Assembly: GCA_964389285.1 (NCBI GenBank)
Contig: CAYMCZ010000001.1
Span: 62,001 to 126,000, forward strand
Length of the DNA stretch: 64,000 nt
Source of the DNA: Alectryocaccobium sp964389285
GTDB lineage: Bacteria; Bacillota; Clostridia; Lachnospirales; Lachnospiraceae
Direction of reading: 5' to 3'
Each line of letters starts with the position of its first letter. The first letter of the stretch is position 1. Of the stretch, positions 18,001 through 26,363 are shown in pieces. The notes beneath the pieces are model-generated. The model worked only from the letters and a program-made list of their open reading frames with translations, was not told where the DNA came from and did not search any database. The translations under genes were made by a program, and so were the position numbers.

Positions 18001-18828
18001 GTTGTTGCGGTTGATTATCCTTCTGTAGAGATCATTCAGATCCGAGGTGGCGAAACGTCCGCCGTCAAGCTGTACCATTGGCCGCAGATCCGGCGGCGTC
18101 ACCGGAATAACATCCATAATCATCCACTCGGGACGGTTGCCGGATTCTTTGAACGCTTCGATCACCTCGAGCCTTTTAATGATCCTTGTCCTTTTCTGTC
18201 CAGTGGATTCCTTAAGGGCAGTTTTAAGCTCTTTGGATTCTTTTTCCAGATCTATGGGCTGCAAAAGCTCTTTTATTGCCTCCGCGCCCATGCCGACCTT
18301 AAAGACATCACCGTACTGCTCAAGCGCCTCCTGATATTCTTTTTCGGAAAGCACCTGTTTATACGAAAGCGCGGGAACCTCTCCCGGATCGAGCACGATA
18401 TAGCTCGCGAAATAAAGCACTTTTTCAAGTGTTCTCGGGGATATATCGAGTATCAGGCCCATTCTTGAAGGGATTCCCTTGAAATACCATATATGCGAAA
18501 CCGGCGCAGCCAGCTCTATATGACCCATACGCTCCCTTCGCACCGAAGCCTTTGTGACTTCCACTCCGCACCTGTCACAGATCATGCCTTTATAGCGTAT
18601 CTTTTTATATTTGCCGCAGTGACACTCCCAGTCTCTGGCCGGTCCGAAGATTCTTTCACAGAACAGACCGTCCTTTTCGGGCTTAAGAGTTCTGTAATTA
18701 ATTGTTTCAGGTTTTTTTACCTCGCCTCTTGACCATTTTATGATCTGTTCGGGCGAAGCGAGTCCGATGCGGATCGCATCAAAACTGAAAGGCTGGTTGC
18801 CGGTTTTATTTTGAATATTTTCAGACAT
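15049..18828 (-). CDS. rpoC: RNA polymerase beta' subunit
   Basis: 1259 residues. The N-terminal zinc ribbon has Cys69, Cys71, Cys84 and Cys87. The catalytic aspartates are in NADFDGDQM (residues 457-465). The bridge-helix/trigger-loop region ([40 protein letters not shown]) is intact. The C-terminal tail of about 70 residues is strongly acidic (runs of Glu after the last conserved segment), as in many Clostridia. It lies 63 nt downstream of rpoB and ends at an intrinsic terminator. Confidence 0.98.
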   Translation of the reverse strand: [1259 protein letters not shown]

Positions 18829-18891
18829 TCAGATCCCCTTTCGGATGTAAGATGTTCATTCTGTATCAGGTTCGGATCAATGCGTTACGCA

Positions 18892-21800
18892 TCACAAGTC
18901 TTCAAAAAAATCGTCTTCGGAAGCCGCCTCGTCCCCGGGCAGTTCCTCCTCAACATTCTTAAGCTCCCCGTCTATAAACTCCTGCTGTCCATAGCCGTAA
19001 GCGGCGAAAGCCTCTTCTTTGCGTCTGTCATAACTGTCGCCTTCGATCACGGAGCGAAGATCCGTATCTCCCAGATCAACGGTCTCGATCAGCTTCACCT
19101 CGGTGTTGTCGTCGCGAAGCACTCTCACGTCAAGCCCCAGCGACTGCATCTCTTTGAGCAGAACCTTAAATGATTCGGGGATGCCCGGCTCGGGAATGTT
19201 CTGACCTTTTATGATGGCCTCATAAGTTTTGACACGTCCCAGTACATCGTCGGATTTCATTGTCAGTATCTCCTGAAGCGTATAGGCCGCACCGTATGCC
19301 TCGAGCGCCCAAACCTCCATCTCTCCGAAACGCTGTCCGCCGAACTGCGCCTTTCCTCCGAGAGGCTGCTGGGTAACCAGCGAATAAGGCCCGGTCGAAC
19401 GCGCATGGATCTTGTCATCCACAAGATGATGCAGCTTCAGATAATGCATGTGCCCGATCGTGGTCGGACTGTCGAAAAATTCTCCCGTACGGCCGTCCCG
19501 CAGCAGCACCTTTCCGTCTTCGGAAATGGGTACTCCATGCCATAACGCCCGATGTTCTTTATTTTCCTCCAGATATTTGTAAACCTCGGGAAGCAGCTCT
19601 TTTTTATGGAGCTTCGAAAACTCTTCCCACGTAAGGTTGACGTAGTCGTTCGCGAGTCTTAAAGTATCCTGAATGTCTTCTTCGTTTGCGCCGTCAAATA
19701 CCGGGGTCGCCACTTCGATACCCAAAGCTTTCGCGGCGAGACTCAGATGTATCTCCAGCACCTGACCGATGTTCATACGGCTCGGCACGCCCAGAGGATT
19801 AAGCACGATATCAAGAGGACGTCCGTTCGGCAGATAAGGCATATCCTCTACCGGAAGCACACGGGAAACAACGCCCTTGTTTCCGTGACGTCCCGCCATC
19901 TTGTCTCCCACGGAAATCTTGCGTTTTTGGGCTATATATATCCTGACGGACTGATTTACTCCCGGAGGCAGTTCGTCTCCGTTTTCTCTCGTAAACACCT
20001 TGGCATCAACCACTATACCGTATTCGCCGTGAGGAACTTTAAGGGAAGTGTCCCTGACTTCTCTGGCCTTTTCACCGAAAATAGCTCTGAGAAGCCTCTC
20101 TTCAGGAGTAAGTTCCGTCTCGCCCTTAGGCGTAACCTTACCGACCAGAATATCGCCTGCCCTGACCTGCGCGCCTATTCTGATTATACCTCTCTCATCC
20201 AGATCTTTAAGCGCCTCGTCACCCACTCCGGGAACGTCCTTTGTAATCTCCTCGGGTCCCAGCTTGGTATCGCGGGCCTCAGCCTCGTATTCTTCGATAT
20301 GGATGGATGTATATATGTCTTCGGCCACAAGGCGTTCGCTGAGCAGAACGGCATCCTCGTAGTTATAGCCCTCCCATGTCATAAATCCGATAAGCGGATT
20401 TTTACCGAGAGCCAGCTCGCCGTTTGCCGTAGAAGGTCCGTCGGCGATAACCTCGCCGGCCTTTACCCTGTCGCCTTTTTTTACTATAGGTCTTTGATTG
20501 TAACAGTTGCTCTGATTGCTGCGCATGAATTTAGTCACGTTATATACATCTTTCGTCCCGTCATCTCTTTTGACATGGATGACCTCGGAAGACGCATAGG
20601 TGACAACGCCGTCGCTGTGTGCCACGACGCAGACTCCGGAGTCCACGGCAGCCTTTGTCTCTATCCCCGTACCCACGACCGGAGCTTCCGTAAAGAGCAG
20701 AGGCACGGCCTGACGCTGCATGTTCGAGCCCATGAGGGCGCGGTTCGCGTCATCGTTTTGCAGGAAAGGAATAAGGGCCGTAGCAACCGAAAATACCATT
20801 TTGGGAGAGACGTCCATAAAATCAAACATGCTTCTCTCATATTCCTGCGTTTCGCTTTTGTGGCGGCCGGATACGTTTTTACGTATAAAGTATCCGTTGT
20901 CGTCGATCGGCTCATTTGCCTGCGCGACATGATAATTGTCTTCTTCGTCAGCCGTCATATATACGACCTCGTCGGTTACCCTCGGGTTTAAGGGATCCGA
21001 CTTGTCTATCTTTCTGTAAGGAGCTTCTATAAATCCGTATTTGTTTATACGGGCATACGAAGCAAGCGAGTTTATAAGACCGATGTTCGGCCCCTCGGGC
21101 GTCTCTATCGGACACATCCTCGCGTAATGCGTATAATGTACGTCACGAACCTCGAAACCGGCTCTGTCTCTCGAAAGGCCGCCCGGACCAAGCGCAGAAA
21201 GCCTTCTTTTGTGGGTCAGTTCTCCCAGAGGGTTGTTCTGATCCATGAACTGCGAAAGCTGCGAAGATCCGAAAAATTCTTTTACTACCGCCGTAACGGG
21301 TTTGATATTGATAAGCGACTGGGGGGTAATAACGTCATTGTCCTGAGTTGTCATACGCTCACGCACGACCCTCTCCAGTCTGGAAAGACCGATCCTGTAC
21401 TGGTTCTGCAGAAGTTCTCCGATACATCTGATCCTTCTGTTTCCGAGGTGGTCAATATCGTCATCGCTTCCAATGCCGTATTCCAGATGAATATTATAGT
21501 TGATCGAAGCGAGGATATCTTCTTTTGTGATATGCTTCGGAATGAGATCATGGATGCGCTCCGACACAGCTTTTTTGATCTCTTCTTCGGTACTGCAAGA
21601 ATCCAGAATTTCCTCAAGCACGGGATAATATACTTCCTCCGTCACTCCAAGGGCCGCCGCGTCAAAATCCACGAATCTGGAAATATCCACCATCTTATTT
21701 GTAAGGATTTTTACGACGCGATCCTCAACTTCGACAAGCACGCTGTCAGAGGGGGCATACTGGATATCGTCCGCAAGCTCTTTTGTGACAATGGTGCCTT

Positions 21801-22728
21801 TGCCCGCTATGATCTCGCCCGTTTCGGTATTTATCACGTCTTCCGCCAAAACAAATCCTTCGATGCGGTTTCTGAGGGCTAATTTTTTATTGAATTTATA
21901 ACGTCCCACCTTTGCCAGATCATATCTGCGGGGATCGAAAAAGTATGAATTGATAAGGCTTTCCGCGCTCTCGACCGCCAGCGGCTCACCGGGACGAATC
22001 TTTTTGTAAAGCTCAAGAAGGCCTTCCTGATAATTTGTCGAAACGTCTTTGAGAAGAGAAGCTTCGATTTTGGGTTCGTCTCCGAAAAGCTCTCTTATCT
22101 GGGTGTTTGTAGAGACGCCCAAAACACGCATAAGCACCGTTATCGGCAGCTTACGCGTCCTGTCCACACGCACATAAAAGACGTCGTTGGAATCGGTCTC
22201 GTATTCGAGCCATGCGCCCCGGTTCGGAATAACGGTACTCGTAAAAAGCTTTTTACCGAGTTTGTCATGCGCAAACGAATAATAAATGCCGGGGGAACGC
22301 ACAAGCTGGCTTACTATAACCCTTTCGGCTCCGTTTATAACAAACGTGCCGGTTTCCGTCATAAGCGGAAGATCTCCCATGAAGATCTCATGCTCCGTGA
22401 TTTCTTCTTTTTCTTTATTAAAAAGCCTGACCTTTGCTTTTAAAGGCGCCGCGTACGTCGCGTCACGCTGCTTACATTCTTCGATGGAATATTTGACGTC
22501 GTCTTTGCAAAGAGTATAGTCCAGGAATTCGAGACTTAAGTTCCCGCCGTAATCTTCAATCGGCGAGATATCATCAAATATCTCTTTAAGTCCTTCGTTC
22601 AAAAACCAGTTATAAGAATCTTTTTGAACCTCGATCAGGTTAGGCATTTCCAGAACTTCTTTCTGCCTCTGATAGCTCATTCTCATATTCTTACCGACAG
22701 ATATAGGACGTATCCTGTTTTTCTCCAT
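18892..22728 (-). CDS. rpoB: RNA polymerase beta subunit
   Basis: 1278 residues. The rifampicin-binding cluster reads SQLSQFMDQNNPLGELTHKR then RLSALGPGGLSRDRAGFE, with wild-type residues at the main resistance positions (His, Ser), so sensitivity is predicted. The active-site MAGRHGNKGVVS and C-terminal QFGGQRFGEMEVWALEAYGA motifs are intact. The acidic tail ends EDDFFEDL. It is cotranscribed with rpoC from a promoter about 125 nt upstream. The usual neighbours rplJ-rplL (upstream) and rpsL-rpsG-fusA (after rpoC) are not here. Confidence 0.98.
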   Translation of the reverse strand: MEKNRIRPISVGKNMRMSYQRQKEVLEMPNLIEVQKDSYNWFLNEGLKEIFDDISPIEDYGGNLSLEFLDYTLCKDDVKYSIEECKQRDATYAAPLKAKVRLFNKEKEEITEHEIFMGDLPLMTETGTFVINGAERVIVSQLVRSPGIYYSFAHDKLGKKLFTSTVIPNRGAWLEYETDSNDVFYVRVDRTRKLPITVLMRVLGVSTNTQIRELFGDEPKIEASLLKDVSTNYQEGLLELYKKIRPGEPLAVESAESLINSYFFDPRRYDLAKVGRYKFNKKLALRNRIEGFVLAEDVINTETGEIIAGKGTIVTKELADDIQYAPSDSVLVEVEDRVVKILTNKMVDISRFVDFDAAALGVTEEVYYPVLEEILDSCSTEEEIKKAVSERIHDLIPKHITKEDILASINYNIHLEYGIGSDDDIDHLGNRRIRCIGELLQNQYRIGLSRLERVVRERMTTQDNDVITPQSLINIKPVTAVVKEFFGSSQLSQFMDQNNPLGELTHKRRLSALGPGGLSRDRAGFEVRDVHYTHYARMCPIETPEGPNIGLINSLASYARINKYGFIEAPYRKIDKSDPLNPRVTDEVVYMTADEEDNYHVAQANEPIDDNGYFIRKNVSGRHKSETQEYERSMFDFMDVSPKMVFSVATALIPFLQNDDANRALMGSNMQRQAVPLLFTEAPVVGTGIETKAAVDSGVCVVAHSDGVVTYASSEVIHVKRDDGTKDVYNVTKFMRSNQSNCYNQRPIVKKGDRVKAGEVIADGPSTANGELALGKNPLIGFMTWEGYNYEDAVLLSERLVAEDIYTSIHIEEYEAEARDTKLGPEEITKDVPGVGDEALKDLDERGIIRIGAQVRAGDILVGKVTPKGETELTPEERLLRAIFGEKAREVRDTSLKVPHGEYGIVVDAKVFTRENGDELPPGVNQSVRIYIAQKRKISVGDKMAGRHGNKGVVSRVLPVEDMPYLPNGRPLDIVLNPLGVPSRMNIGQVLEIHLSLAAKALGIEVATPVFDGANEEDIQDTLRLANDYVNLTWEEFSKLHKKELLPEVYKYLEENKEHRALWHGVPISEDGKVLLRDGRTGEFFDSPTTIGHMHYLKLHHLVDDKIHARSTGPYSLVTQQPLGGKAQFGGQRFGEMEVWALEAYGAAYTLQEILTMKSDDVLGRVKTYEAIIKGQNIPEPGIPESFKVLLKEMQSLGLDVRVLRDDNTEVKLIETVDLGDTDLRSVIEGDSYDRRKEEAFAAYGYGQQEFIDGELKNVEEELPGDEAASEDDFFEDL

Positions 22729-22851
22729 TGACGTTTCACCTCATATGTGTATAATAAGACATGCAGCGAGTTTATTTTAGCTGCTTTTAAATAGTAGCAA
22801 CCCCTTAAAAAAGGTCCTGAAAAGCCAACTATCCATAATAGTGCATTTTTT

Positions 22852-22880
22852 AATGTAGCACAGCAAAAAAACCCTGTCAA
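22852..22880 (-). promoter_or_regulatory. rpoB-rpoC promoter
   Basis: Minus strand TTGACA (22875-22880), 17-nt spacer, TACATT (22852-22857), giving a leader of about 115 nt before rpoB. This shows rpoBC is an independent unit here. Confidence 0.8.
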
Positions 22881-22966
22881 GTTTTTTATTGGCTTTCAAG
22901 GGTTTTTTATTATTGTTTTTTATTTTAAATAATACGTATTTTTTGGAATCCGATGTTATCCGGTTC

Positions 22967-24070
22967 TCAGAGCATCTTTCTGCAAAGCTGCAGCGCCTCT
23001 TTTATGACTTTATCCATGTCAAAATATTTATACATTCCGAGACGTCCGCCGAAGATAATGTCTTTTCTGCCCTCGGCAAGCTCTCTGTACGCCTCGTAAA
23101 GGCTTGTGTTTTTTTCGTCATTGACCGGATAATAGGGGTCTATGCCGGACTTCCATTCGAGAGAATACTCTCTTGAAATAACCGTTTTCGGCTGTTTGCC
23201 GAATTCGAAATGTTTGTGTTCTATGATCCTCGTATAAGGAACGTCCTCAGAGGTATAATTCACCACGGCATTTCCCTGATAATTGTCAGTATCCAGCACC
23301 TCAGTCTCAAAACGCACGCTTCTGTATTCGAGCGTACCGAGGCTGTAATCAAAGAATTCGTCTATCATGCCGGTATATATCGTCATCTTTGCGGGAATAC
23401 CGTTTTCTTTCACATAGGTCTTATAATCCGTCCCCAGCTTTACATCTGCTTTGCCGAGCATCTGGCGTACTATTTCGGTATATCCGCCTATGGGGATCCC
23501 CTGATATCTGTCGTTGAAATAGTTGTTGTCGAATGTAAATCTGAAAGGAAGTCTTTTGATTATGAACGCCGGCAGACTTGAACATTCCCTGCCCCACTGC
23601 TTTTTGGTATATCCTTTTATGAGCTTTTCATAGATATCATGTCCCGCCAGCGAAAGCGCCTGCTCTTCCAGATTTTTGGCTTCGGTTATTCCGGCCTGCT
23701 TCCTTTGTTTATCTATGATCGCTTTTGCCTCCTCCGGAGTTTTTACGCCCCACATTCTGTGAAACGTATTCATGTTAAAGGGGAGATTATAAAGCTCGTC
23801 TTTGTATCTGGCAATCGGCGAATTGATATAATTATTAAAATCCGCAAATGTATTCACATAGTCCCAGATCTCCCTGTCGGAAGTGTGAAATATGTGAGCT
23901 CCGTATTTATGGACGTTTATATCCTGAATCTTTTCGGTATAGACATTTCCGGCAATATGATCTCTTTTATCGATCACCAGACATTTTTTGCCGCGTCTGC
24001 CAGCTTCATAAGCGAATACCGCACCGAAAAGCCCGGCACCGACTATCAGATAATCATATTTTCTGTTCAT
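22967..24070 (-). CDS. glf: UDP-galactopyranose mutase
   Basis: Flavoenzyme that ring-contracts UDP-galactopyranose to UDP-galactofuranose, a precursor of surface glycans. 367 residues, starting MNRKYDYLIVGAGLFGAVFA (FAD-binding GxGxxG). The conserved NVHKYGAHIFHT, KKQWGRECSSLPAF and NDRYQGIPIGGYT segments of the family are present. Start 24070 is preferred (GAGGA 7 nt upstream) over an in-frame TTG two codons earlier. Stand-alone gene between rpoB and the CPCC/lipoprotein pair; it may use UDP-galactose made by GalE. Confidence 0.95.
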   Translation of the reverse strand: MNRKYDYLIVGAGLFGAVFAYEAGRRGKKCLVIDKRDHIAGNVYTEKIQDINVHKYGAHIFHTSDREIWDYVNTFADFNNYINSPIARYKDELYNLPFNMNTFHRMWGVKTPEEAKAIIDKQRKQAGITEAKNLEEQALSLAGHDIYEKLIKGYTKKQWGRECSSLPAFIIKRLPFRFTFDNNYFNDRYQGIPIGGYTEIVRQMLGKADVKLGTDYKTYVKENGIPAKMTIYTGMIDEFFDYSLGTLEYRSVRFETEVLDTDNYQGNAVVNYTSEDVPYTRIIEHKHFEFGKQPKTVISREYSLEWKSGIDPYYPVNDEKNTSLYEAYRELAEGRKDIIFGGRLGMYKYFDMDKVIKEALQLCRKML

Positions 24071-24094
24071 AATCAAATCCTCATGTGAAAACAG

Positions 24095-24613
24095 TTATTG
24101 TCTGTCAAAATATTCTTTTCCGGCATCCGGACAGAAATAAGTCCTGATATATCCGTATGACGAAAGAACGACAAATTCGTTCGTAGCCTCAAGATAATAA
24201 CAAAGATCGTCGTCCTCCGACTCTTCTTTGCACAAAGATTCGGGGTTTGTGATAACCGCACTCGCGGCTCTTTCATACTCTTCCGCCGATGAAAAACCCA
24301 TCTCTATGCCGTGTTTCTGATAATGCTGTTCAAGAAGCTGTTCGTTTCTGAAATGATAACCTGCGGCACTGTCCTGATGAAGGCTTTCGTCGGCTTTGTC
24401 GGCTATGCTGTGTACGATACCGCCTATGGCTTCTTCCGCCAGAGTTCCCAAATCCGAAAGCGTGGAATTAAAATCCTGTATGGTATCTTTGGCTTTTTCT
24501 ATCGTGTCGTCTTTTACAATATTTGACAGTCCCGTCGCAACGCTGCATCCGGCAAACAGGCTTGCAGCCAGAAACACCGCCGCCAGCACCGCCGTCTTTT
24601 TAAATATCTTCAT
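24095..24613 (-). CDS. Lipoprotein with a C-terminal toxin-like domain, function unknown
   Basis: 172 residues from ATG 24613; a longer in-frame extension is unlikely because it lacks a start signal. Lipoprotein signal peptide with lipobox LFAGC (Cys23). A helical middle rich in Asp, Ala and Ile follows. The C-terminal half has an H-x3-HG pattern, an EEYERAASAVITNP helix and a final TNEFVVLSSYGYIRTYF then PDAGKEYF. That arrangement resembles BECR-fold RNase domains (EndoU/CdiA-type toxins) found in contact-dependent and phage-like toxins. This is a pattern resemblance only. The start overlaps the end of the CPCC gene by 14 nt, so the two are translationally coupled. Confidence 0.6.
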   Translation of the reverse strand: MKIFKKTAVLAAVFLAASLFAGCSVATGLSNIVKDDTIEKAKDTIQDFNSTLSDLGTLAEEAIGGIVHSIADKADESLHQDSAAGYHFRNEQLLEQHYQKHGIEMGFSSAEEYERAASAVITNPESLCKEESEDDDLCYYLEATNEFVVLSSYGYIRTYFCPDAGKEYFDRQ

Positions 24614-24812
24614 TAAAATAATACGCCTCCCTTGCTTCGTTAAGACTCTGAGAGTTGGCGCCGCCCTCAAAATCAGGATTCTCTTTTTGAAGAGCGTCAT
24701 CCTCCCAGCCGCATACGGGACAGATTTCATAGCTGTTGCGCTTTGAAAACCGATGTCTGCCGCATACCGGACACAGATTTTCCTCCGTAAATAAATCGCT
24801 TAGTCTTTCCAT
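24600..24812 (-). CDS. CPCC-type cysteine-rich zinc-ribbon small protein
   Basis: 70 residues from ATG 24812 (AGGAGG 5 nt upstream; a GTG two codons earlier is less likely). Two CPVCG knuckles spaced by about 15 residues (NLCPVCGRHRF and YEICPVCGWEDD) predict one bound zinc. The C-terminal helix has ANSQSLNEAREAYYF, typical of the CPCC family (Pfam Cys_rich_CPCC). Members often sit beside toxin or immunity genes, but their biochemical role is unknown. It overlaps the downstream lipoprotein gene. Confidence 0.8.
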   Translation of the reverse strand: MERLSDLFTEENLCPVCGRHRFSKRNSYEICPVCGWEDDALQKENPDFEGGANSQSLNEAREAYYFNEDI

Positions 24813-24871
24813 AGTCACCTCCTAAAGCCGTCTGAAGCGGTGTCCTCCGTTTCAGGCAGTGCCATAACTAT

Positions 24872-24918
24872 AAAAAAGCAGGGCTGCCGCATTAATAACA
24901 CGTTTGCGGCAACCCTAT
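24872..24918 (-). terminator. Terminator after the 3D-domain gene
   Basis: Minus-strand AGGGTTGCCGC / GCGGCAGCCCT stem (about 10 bp) followed by a run of six Us. Belongs to a recurring group of GGCTGCCGC-armed hairpins in this window. Confidence 0.85.
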
Positions 24919-24949
24919 TTTATCACATTTACAAAAAAAAACAAATCTC

Positions 24950-26212
24950 TTAATTCACCTTATATACGTCGGCATGTTTTAAACCGAACGCGCTTGCGGC
25001 AGAATGTGACGAGAAATAAATATCGACATGTCCGTAAGGCGTTCCTCTGTCCTGAACGGTATAAACGTGTCCGTTTATCGAAAGCTGCGTACCGAAAGGA
25101 ACACCGCCCATTGCCACGGTCACGCCCTCCTGACATCTTGCGCCGCTTGCGGTAATCGCGCCGTAAGCAGCCCATTTGCCGCAGCATTTCTCACATGAAC
25201 AGTATGCCGTGAGCGTAAAGTTTCCGAGATAAGACATTCCCCCCGAAGCCTCCGATGAAGACGAACTTACCGAAGAAGACTCCGAGCTTTCATACGAAGA
25301 TGACGAAGAGCTCACCGTGCGGCTTTCAGAATTTCCGCCCTCAGAAGCCGAAGATGCGGAATAAGAATCATTATAGCTTTCATATTGCATGTTCTGAGCC
25401 GCCAGAGCGTTTGCCTGAGCCGCTGCGGCTTCCGCAGCCGCCTGTGCCGCCGCGGCTTCTTCCGCCTGAATCTGCATCAGCTGCCCCAGCCTTTCGCTGC
25501 CCGCGGCAATCTTTTGTATAAGCTCCTGCTGTTCGTTTTCATATGCCGCCAGTTCCGCAATGCATCCCTGCATCTGCTCGTATGCCGCCTGATATATAAC
25601 CTCCACTTCACCCTGCTGCTGGACAAGCGTCTGCTGAAGCGAGTTCAGTTCGTCATATTCTTTTTGAAGATCCTGTTCTTTTGCGTTAATCGACTCTACC
25701 GTAGCCTGATACTCGTCAAGCATATCCCGGTCATACCGGTTTATCTGACTGATCTCTTCAGTTCTGTTAAGCATATCGGAAAAACTTCCCGCCGAAAGAA
25801 TAGTCTCAAGCATACCGGTGCTTACGGTCTCCTCGTATATAAACCGGATCCTCAGCTTCATTTCTTCGTATTGCTTTTTTTCTTCTTCGCGTGCCGCGCT
25901 TAATTCAGCTTCGGTTTCGGCTATTTCCTGCTTTTTAACCTCACATTTCTCCTTAACGCTTTGAATACTGTTGTTCAGATCTTCGATCTGGCGATCCAAC
26001 TCGCCCAGATAAGCTTCCATATTGTCTTTTTGTGCTTCAAGCTGTGCTATTTGCTCCCGGGCATCAATAAGCGTAATCTGCGCTTCTTCCGTCTCGGCCG
26101 TAACCTGATCGATCTCTTCCTGGATCGAATTGGCATAACAGGGAACAGCTATGGAAACCGCAGCCGCAATCGAAATCGCAGCAAACAGTTTTCTTTTGGT
26201 TTTATTAGTCAT
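24950..26212 (-). CDS. Secreted coiled-coil protein with C-terminal 3D (MltA-like barrel) domain
   Basis: 420 residues. Signal peptide (about 1-27), then a long coiled coil (about 30-240) like the N-terminal domain of PcsB/CwlO-type wall hydrolases. A low-complexity linker is rich in Ala/Gln and then Ser/Glu (about 245-325). The C-terminal 3D domain (about 330-420) contains LTAYCSCEKCCGKWAAYG, ITASGA, GGVPFGTQL, VQDRG and GHVDIYF with the conserved aspartates. Such proteins cut peptidoglycan glycan strands at growth or division sites; the coiled coil suggests recruitment by FtsEX, which is inference. Own promoter and terminator. Confidence 0.88.
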   Translation of the reverse strand: MTNKTKRKLFAAISIAAAVSIAVPCYANSIQEEIDQVTAETEEAQITLIDAREQIAQLEAQKDNMEAYLGELDRQIEDLNNSIQSVKEKCEVKKQEIAETEAELSAAREEEKKQYEEMKLRIRFIYEETVSTGMLETILSAGSFSDMLNRTEEISQINRYDRDMLDEYQATVESINAKEQDLQKEYDELNSLQQTLVQQQGEVEVIYQAAYEQMQGCIAELAAYENEQQELIQKIAAGSERLGQLMQIQAEEAAAAQAAAEAAAAQANALAAQNMQYESYNDSYSASSASEGGNSESRTVSSSSSSYESSESSSVSSSSSEASGGMSYLGNFTLTAYCSCEKCCGKWAAYGAITASGARCQEGVTVAMGGVPFGTQLSINGHVYTVQDRGTPYGHVDIYFSSHSAASAFGLKHADVYKVN

Positions 26213-26242
26213 AAACTACCTCTTAAAACATATGGTAGCATG

Positions 26243-26271
26243 ATTATATCAGGATTTAAACAAAATGTGAA
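26243..26271 (-). promoter_or_regulatory. Promoter of the coiled-coil/3D-domain gene
   Basis: Minus strand TTCACA (26266-26271), 17-nt spacer, TATAAT (26243-26248) with TGA before the -10. The rest of the 150-nt gap is AT-rich and shows nothing else. Confidence 0.8.
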
Positions 26272-26363
26272 GCAAAATTTAGTATTTATGAAATATTTGC
26301 GCAATATTTATTGTTAATTTATTGATTTTTTATTGCTAAATCACAACATATTGTATGCAGATT

